Assembly: GCF_000143415.4 (NCBI RefSeq)
Contig: NW_003314292.1
Coordinates: 1,005,666 to 1,069,665 of the forward strand
Source of the DNA: Selaginella moellendorffii
Lineage: Eukaryota; Streptophyta; Lycopodiopsida; Selaginellales; Selaginellaceae
Length of the DNA: 64,000 nt
Direction: 5' to 3'
Below are positions 61,052-64,000 of this stretch, in pieces (position 1 is the first letter of the stretch; every line of letters begins with the position of its first letter). A program made the position numbers and the translations under genes. The notes under the pieces were generated by a model. It was given only the letters and a program-made list of their open reading frames with translations. It did not search any database and was not told the origin of the DNA.

Positions 61052-62201
61052 TGTAAGCCACAAATTTTTCCTTTCCAATTTGCCAGCTTACCTCGCTATC
61101 CGACCAACTTTGCCTTGGCTTGTGCTAAGTTCCCTCACCAAAGTTCTCGCCTATGGTACCAGCTCCTACTTGGTCCTACTTGGTTTCAGCTACTCACTGC
61201 ACGAGCAACGGAGTGTTAGCCATCCATCTACGGATTCCCAAATCTCTCCCAATCCCCCTCCCCGGGTTAGACTGGACTTAAGGTTTGGCTACACTCCCCG
61301 CAAGCATAAGCAGCCAAGCACACCAAGCCTCCAGATTCCTAACACCCCTTGCTACCACAAGACTTGATCATGGGACCCTCTAAATCCCAAGCCTTGGGTG
61401 CAACACTTGCTTCGGGACGTCGGGGAGAAACACCGTGGCCTACCGGCCCGGTATGGGTACCTCTACCCTCCCACTTCCATCCCGAAGGGAAGGCCCAAGC
61501 CCCTAGGAAGGGTGAGGACCAATGAGCCACAAGGTACTCAAGTGGGGCACCACTCCACATGAGCCGGGAGCATCGCAGTCGGTTTCCCTTTCGGGAGTGG
61601 GAGCTGCTCTTGAGCACTTCCCTGGGTGGCCCCTCCGGCACCACTCAAGCCCATGCTCACTCTCACCCAAGGCCCCTCGACCCTAGTCTCAACCTCAAGT
61701 CGGTTTGGAAGCCGCACTAGAGAGTTCCTTCAAGACTGGTTCCTAGACCTCACTATCCCTACTATACTTTTGGAACCCCCTGCACCCCCTTCCCCCCCCC
61801 GCCCCCCCCCCCCCCGGGAGACACACGCTTTGGGCTTTCACCCCTTGAGCTGTATTAGTATGTGGACTTAGTCTCAGAATTGATCTCAGACTCGATCTCG
61901 GACCCGACTTCGGACTCGGTCTCGGACTCGATCTCGGACCTGATCTCAAACTCGACTTCAGACTCGACTTTGGGCTCGGTCTTAGACCTGATTTGGATCT
62001 CGGACTCCGTCTCGAACTCGGTCTCGATCTCGGTCTCCGATTTGGCCTCGGCTCGATCCCGGACTCTATCTCAAACTCGGTCTCAGAGTCGGTCTTGGAC
62101 TCGATCTTCGACTCGGTCCCATCCGATGAACTCTTTGTCATTTCAGTCAAGCTTTCGGGGATCCTTTAGCCTACGACATCTTGGGGAGTCAGTTCCTTAC
62201 A
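61052..62201 (-). repeat. Element B 5' LTR
   Basis: Right copy in plus coordinates, followed on its inner side by the primer-binding site TGGTATCGGAGCC (about 61037-61049). A long C/G run at about 61788-61816 may be a sequencing-sensitive region. Confidence 0.95.
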
Positions 62202-63977
62202 AAGAGTTGGTGGACAAAAGGTATGTTAGGTTGAGCAAGTCACCATATGGGGCGCCGGTGTTATTTGTGAAAAAGAAAGATGGATCTATGTGCATGTGCA
62301 TAGACTACCAGTTGCTCAACAAGTATACAAAGAAGAACAAGTACCCTTTCCTCAGGATTGAGGACCTGTTCGATAGGTTGGGAAAGGCAAAATACTTCTC
62401 GAGGATTGACCTAAGGTCAGGATACTACCAGATCAGGGTAGCCGAGGAAGATGTTGAGAAGACAACCTGTCGAACAAGGTATGGGAGCTTTGAGTTTCTA
62501 ATGATGCCCTTTAGGCTGTGCAATGCGCCGGCAATGTTTTCAATGCTGATGAACGACATCTTTGTACCCTATCTGAATCACTTCATGGTCATCTACATCC
62601 TGATCTATAGTGAGACGCTAGAGGAGCATGTCGAACACTGGACAAAGGTGTTTGAGAAACTAAGGGAACACAAATTATATGCTAAAGAGAGCAAATGTGA
62701 CTTTGCTCAACAAGAGGTAAAATTTCTCAGGCATGTGGTGGGCCAGGACGAGCTCAAGGTGGACCCTAAGAAGGTCCAAGCGATCTAGGAATGGAAGCGA
62801 CCATCGAATGTACATGAGTTGAGGGTGTTCTTGGGGCTATGCAACTACTACCGAAAGTTTATCAAACACTATTCGAGAGTAGCCCTACCCTTAATGAACC
62901 AAACAAGTAAAGGGAAGATGGTATGGACAGCAAAATGCGAGGGGGCATTTGTCCACCTCAAAGGGAAGTTGAGGAAGACACCCGTGTTAGCGTTACCCGA
63001 CTTTGGTAAGGACTTTGAGGTAGAAACAGATGCTTTAGACTTTGTGTTGGGCGCAGTTTTGAAGCAAGACAACCATCCAGTGGCATTCTTCTCGAAGAAG
63101 TTGAACAAGGCTCAGCGAAAGTGTCTGCCCACAAGAAGGAATTATTTGCGGTGGTCAAGGCGCTCAAGGAGTGGTGACACTACCTTGGGAGGCATTTCAA
63201 AGTTTACACGGATAATGTGGCAACGAAACACTTCTTGTCACAACCCGACCTAAAAGGGAAACAAAGTCGGTGGGTCAATGCTTTGGCTGAGTTTGATTGC
63301 GAGATTTTATATAAACCTGGGAAGAGCAACATCGTGGCAGATGCTCTAAGTCGAAAAACAAGCTTGAAGTTGGCAATATCTAGCGCAATAGCAACCTTTT
63401 GGGATGATGTGCAAACAGTGTATGAGAATGATGGACGAGCACAAGAAGCTCACAAGGTGTTGCTGAGGAACCAAGAGGCACGAGAAGCTCACAAGAGAGG
63501 TGAGTTGCCAACATAAGAGAAAACAAGTTATGCAGAACACAATGGACTCATCTATTATAAACAAATGAGGTGTATGTTCCAGAAGGGGTACTAAGGAAGA
63601 TAGCCTTAGAAGAGTGTCATGATAGACCTCTTGCAGGACACAGTGGAGTGCCCAAGACGATGGGCTTACTCAAGAGGAAGTATCACTGGCCAGATATGGC
63701 TAAGGATGTCCAAGACTATATAAAGATATGTCTAACATGTCAGCAGGTCAAAGCCGTGACTAAGGCTAGTGGGGGTTTGTTACAAAGCATCCCAATTCCA
63801 GATCAGCCGTGGAAATATCTTATGATAGACTTCATCATGAGACTCCTCCCAAGCAAGGGGTTCGATACAATATTCGTGGTAGTGGACCGATTTTCGAAGA
63901 TGGCACATTTCATACCCACCACAACGGAAGTGGATGTGGAAGGTGTGGCAAAGCTGTTTTTCGAACAAGTGGTTTGA
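62202..63977 (+). pseudogene. Element C reverse transcriptase to integrase, 3' part
   Basis: Continues from the break at 54709: reverse transcriptase (62202-62788, YIDD box missing the two Asp), RNase H (DALDFVLGAVL, about 63030) and the integrase zinc domain and first catalytic Asp (63570-63977). Stops at about 62787, 63175, 63515 and 63975 and a frameshift near 63120 inactivate it. The element continues past the window end. Confidence 0.85.
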
Positions 63978-64000
63978 GTGCAGGGAAGGCCAGAAGAAAT

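Larger units (their letters stand above)
54710..62201 (-). mobile_element. Element B: chromovirus inserted in element C
   Basis: 7492 bp. LTRs at 54710-55867 (1158 bp) and 61052-62201 (1150 bp), flanked by a perfect 5-bp target duplication AAGAG (54705-54709 and 62202-62206). Excising B rejoins the reverse transcriptase of element C. The LTRs differ at many sites, nearly all transitions (roughly 20 or more noted by eye), so B is older than A. Its gag-pol is broken, but the full domain order is still present. Confidence 0.95.
49851..64000 (+). mobile_element. Element C: degenerate chromovirus, host of nested insertions D and B, runs off the window
   Basis: The 5' LTR (49851-52686) starts TGTAAGG, the reverse-complement end of the element A LTR, so C lies on the plus strand. 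Without insertion D its length is about 1153 bp, matching the 1150-bp family size. A primer-binding site TTTGGTATCGGAGCC follows at 52688-52702. Gag to reverse transcriptase covers about 52747-54709, is interrupted by element B, and resumes at 62202 through RNase H and into integrase at 64000. Several stops and frameshifts make it a pseudogene. Confidence 0.9.

Overview
The window is nuclear DNA of a land plant and very probably comes from a lycophyte such as Selaginella. The genes are plant-specific (a PIN auxin carrier, a fused BIO3-BIO1, a TNO1-type golgin, a NGATHA/RAV-type B3 factor). Their introns are tiny and uniform, about 45-120 bp, and genes sit 0.2-2 kb apart on both strands. The species is an inference from this architecture. 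Multi-exon models were built by hand from GT/AG (one GC/AG) junctions that keep frame and restore family motifs.

Region 1 (1-38 kb) is gene-rich. In order: B3 transcription factor (+); TNO1-like coiled-coil trafficking protein (-), head-to-head with the N-acetyltransferase NAA60 (+); nucleotide-sugar-type DMT transporter (+); a secreted 10-cysteine peptide (-); a two-lipoyl-domain mitochondrial-type dihydrolipoamide acyltransferase (-); a long-loop PIN auxin efflux carrier (-); mitochondrial bifunctional BIO3-BIO1 of biotin synthesis (+); a GPI-type LRR protein of the PII-2 class (-); a tandem Thg1 tRNA-His guanylyltransferase (+); PPR debris; and a secreted LamG-like protein (-). No functional operon links them. 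The notable arrangement is the 193-bp bidirectional promoter between TNO1 and NAA60.

Region 2 (about 38.3-64 kb) is repeat-rich and contains a 308-bp N gap. It is a nest of one Ty3/gypsy chromovirus family. Element A (41415-48947, minus, target duplication TTCTT) is young and nearly intact. It sits inside a strongly AT-decayed LTR of a second family. Element C (from 49851, plus, running off the window) has a solo LTR (D) inside its own 5' LTR. Its reverse transcriptase is split by element B (54710-62201, minus, target duplication AAGAG).

The strongest unusual signals are these. The chromovirus integrase carries two short intron-like GT-AG interruptions whose removal restores the DDE core and chromodomain. 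Copies B and C share a 9-bp deletion that removes the catalytic aspartates of reverse transcriptase. The mitochondrial acyltransferase has Asn in place of its catalytic His, as in E3-binding protein. The first Thg1 half has lost its metal ligands. Young and old LTR copies show massive C-to-T decay.
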